Of a DNA stretch of 64,000 nucleotides, positions 62,801-64,000 are shown in pieces (position 1 is the first letter of the stretch; the number at the start of each line of letters is the position of its first letter). The notes below the pieces were generated by a model, which searched no databases, was not told the origin of the DNA, and saw nothing but the letters and a program-made list of their open reading frames with translations. This stretch comes from Undaria pinnatifida. Lineage: Eukaryota > Sar > Phaeophyceae > Laminariales > Alariaceae. Location: positions 28,363,210 to 28,427,209 of the forward strand of contig JABAKD010000002.1 in the NCBI GenBank assembly GCA_012845835.1, read 5' to 3'. Both the position numbers and the translations under genes were made by a program.

Positions 62801-63600
62801 GTGGGATACGCAGAGCAAATTTCTTTACAACGTGCCACTCAACACGACGTTTCGACGTCCTATCGGCCCCTCGAACTGGAAAAAAGCTACCAATGGTCTT
62901 CGCTGTATTGATATTGCCACCACGTACGAGAGATCCACTAGGAAGGACTCCTGAGCCCGGCATGGAAACGCGACGTGGGTCTCAAGCATTGTCGTCATGA
63001 GATCCTTCATTGTGGGAGCGGGTTACTCTGAATCCGCACCACTAAACTACCCGTATTTACCTTGGTGCTGCACAACAGAAACTCGCTCGTGGCACATCGG
63101 CGAACATTCTATGACGACCGGCTACGGTTAGGTCTCACAAGTCGATGGGGATAGGTAATCGTGCTATCATAGCTAACGGGGTTCACATAATTTTGTAGTG
63201 CCCGAGTGCTTTCAGGACCCTTGTGTACCGGCCAAAGAAGCAACGAGCGCGACCTAAGCGATAATGTAAAACCGCGATGCTACAGAAGTACCGTTCTGTC
63301 GTGCACTTTCGGACGTACGGGAATATCTTCTATCTCAGCAGCATCTCCGGTTGCCTTGTTTGGGCGATGTTATAATCGTCAGTAGCCGTCATATACTTTC
63401 GACGCATTTTCCCTCCTGAAGCCCCCAAGGGATTTCTACTAATAGAACACTGAACAACGGTGTTTACGTTGCGCGCTTCTGTAGACGATCAGACTAACAT
63501 CTAGTGACTGTAGCTTGTGTCTTGGCGAGTTGATGGCGGATAGCTACGCCCACTCCACACCTCTCTTCCCCTCTCTCATAGGCCGACCTTTGTATTTCTG
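59811..63600. other. Unassigned interval, right flank of the copia element
   Basis: About 3.8 kb with hardly any homopolymers and no copy of the dispersed families. Frames up to 179 codons (61776-62315) occur without recognisable motifs. A short in-frame duplication, CACCCTTTTCCG...TGCGG(C/A)AGGTTCTC, occurs at 62135 and 62186 (period 51). Segments at about 61938 and 62837 (CAACGTTTGGAGGTCCTATC versus CGACGTTTCGACGTCCTATC) suggest a diverged duplication about 900 bases apart. Confidence 0.4.
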
Positions 63601-63616
63601 GCCCGCAAGCGGTACC

Positions 63617-63707
63617 TTCAGCACGCAGCATCGTCAACATGGAACACCTTCAACATGGCGCACCTTCAGCGTGGACCTCCTTCAACATGAAATATCTTCT
63701 ACACTTT
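63617..63707 (+). repeat. 16 bp minisatellite, 5-6 units
   Basis: Successive units CTTCAGCACGCAGCAT, CGTCAACATGGAACAC, CTTCAACATGGCGCAC, CTTCAGCGTGGACCTC, CTTCAACATGAAATAT, then a partial CTTCTACAC. The period is 16, with substitutions in every unit. Confidence 0.75.
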
Positions 63708-64000
63708 CCAAACATCAGCCAGGCACAATTTCAACGCTACCAGCCTGTGCTACCACCCGGGCCAAGGGTGCACAAAAGCACTGTATCCGAGTAAACAGAG
63801 TGGGGCTCTTGACCCCGGTACTATGCCATCGTACGATCCATCAATTCGATCGGGTCAGATAATGTCTGAATACACACATAGCAGATTTACGACATACTGT
63901 CAATTGTTTTTGACAGCTCCCTAAACACAACGCCACACCCTTGATGTCCCTCAACCTTTTTACCACCCTTGAGAAAAATGACCCACACTAATTACAAGAG

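Overview
The window is nuclear-type eukaryotic DNA with no convincing host gene, rRNA gene or functional tRNA gene. It looks like an intergenic, repeat-packed chromosome segment. The evidence is dispersed repeat families at many degrees of decay, long C/G homopolymers, a higher-order satellite, an interstitial TTAGGG-type telomeric tract, tRNA-derived SINE heads with correctly spaced A and B boxes, a decayed LINE and a complete but inactivated Ty1/copia element. The LINE and copia protein fragments remind me of stramenopile (for example brown-algal) elements; that organism guess is inference only. Family names R1 to R9, S1 and S2 are mine, defined by aligning copies inside this window by eye.

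Layout. 0-4.4 kb: a C-tract, an R1 MITE and a 14-unit ~222 bp satellite with an AB dimer organisation. 4.4-6.8 kb: R2, R4, an 18 bp minisatellite and R2 again. 6.8-13 kb: small MITEs (R9, R3), C-tracts, R1 and R2. 14.5-15 kb: a relic copia-type gag with a zinc knuckle. 17-25 kb: S1 and R4 retroposons, R3, and an R2/R6 duplication. 25-31 kb: R5, R1, a foldback and a nested R2 containing two R3 copies and one R6. 31.6 kb: a perfect 29 bp inverted repeat. 34.5-37.5 kb: a dense R4/S1 cluster with a recent 295 bp tandem duplication. 39-47 kb: R5, R4, S1, telomeric repeats and S2. 47.4-49.4 kb: LINE reverse transcriptase relic. 50.7-51.0 kb: GGGTC satellite. 53.75-59.81 kb: full-length copia element on the minus strand, with an R2 MITE inside its reverse transcriptase. 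The rest of 51.3-64 kb is low in homopolymers and I could not assign it.

How the elements relate. R3 is an ~90 bp non-autonomous element that begins and ends in TTAA. Four of its copies can be compared with an 'empty' homologue elsewhere in the window, which points to TTAA-specific, piggyBac-like insertion. R1 and R2 share the terminal core CTACGATAG, so one transposase may have moved both. S1 (tRNA-derived) and R4 (dimeric) share a 3' tail, as expected if the same LINE mobilised both. No transposase or intact reverse transcriptase that could drive any of them is present. Nesting gives a partial chronology: copia before R2 (55.3 kb), R2 before R3 (29.6 kb), S2 and R4 before R3.
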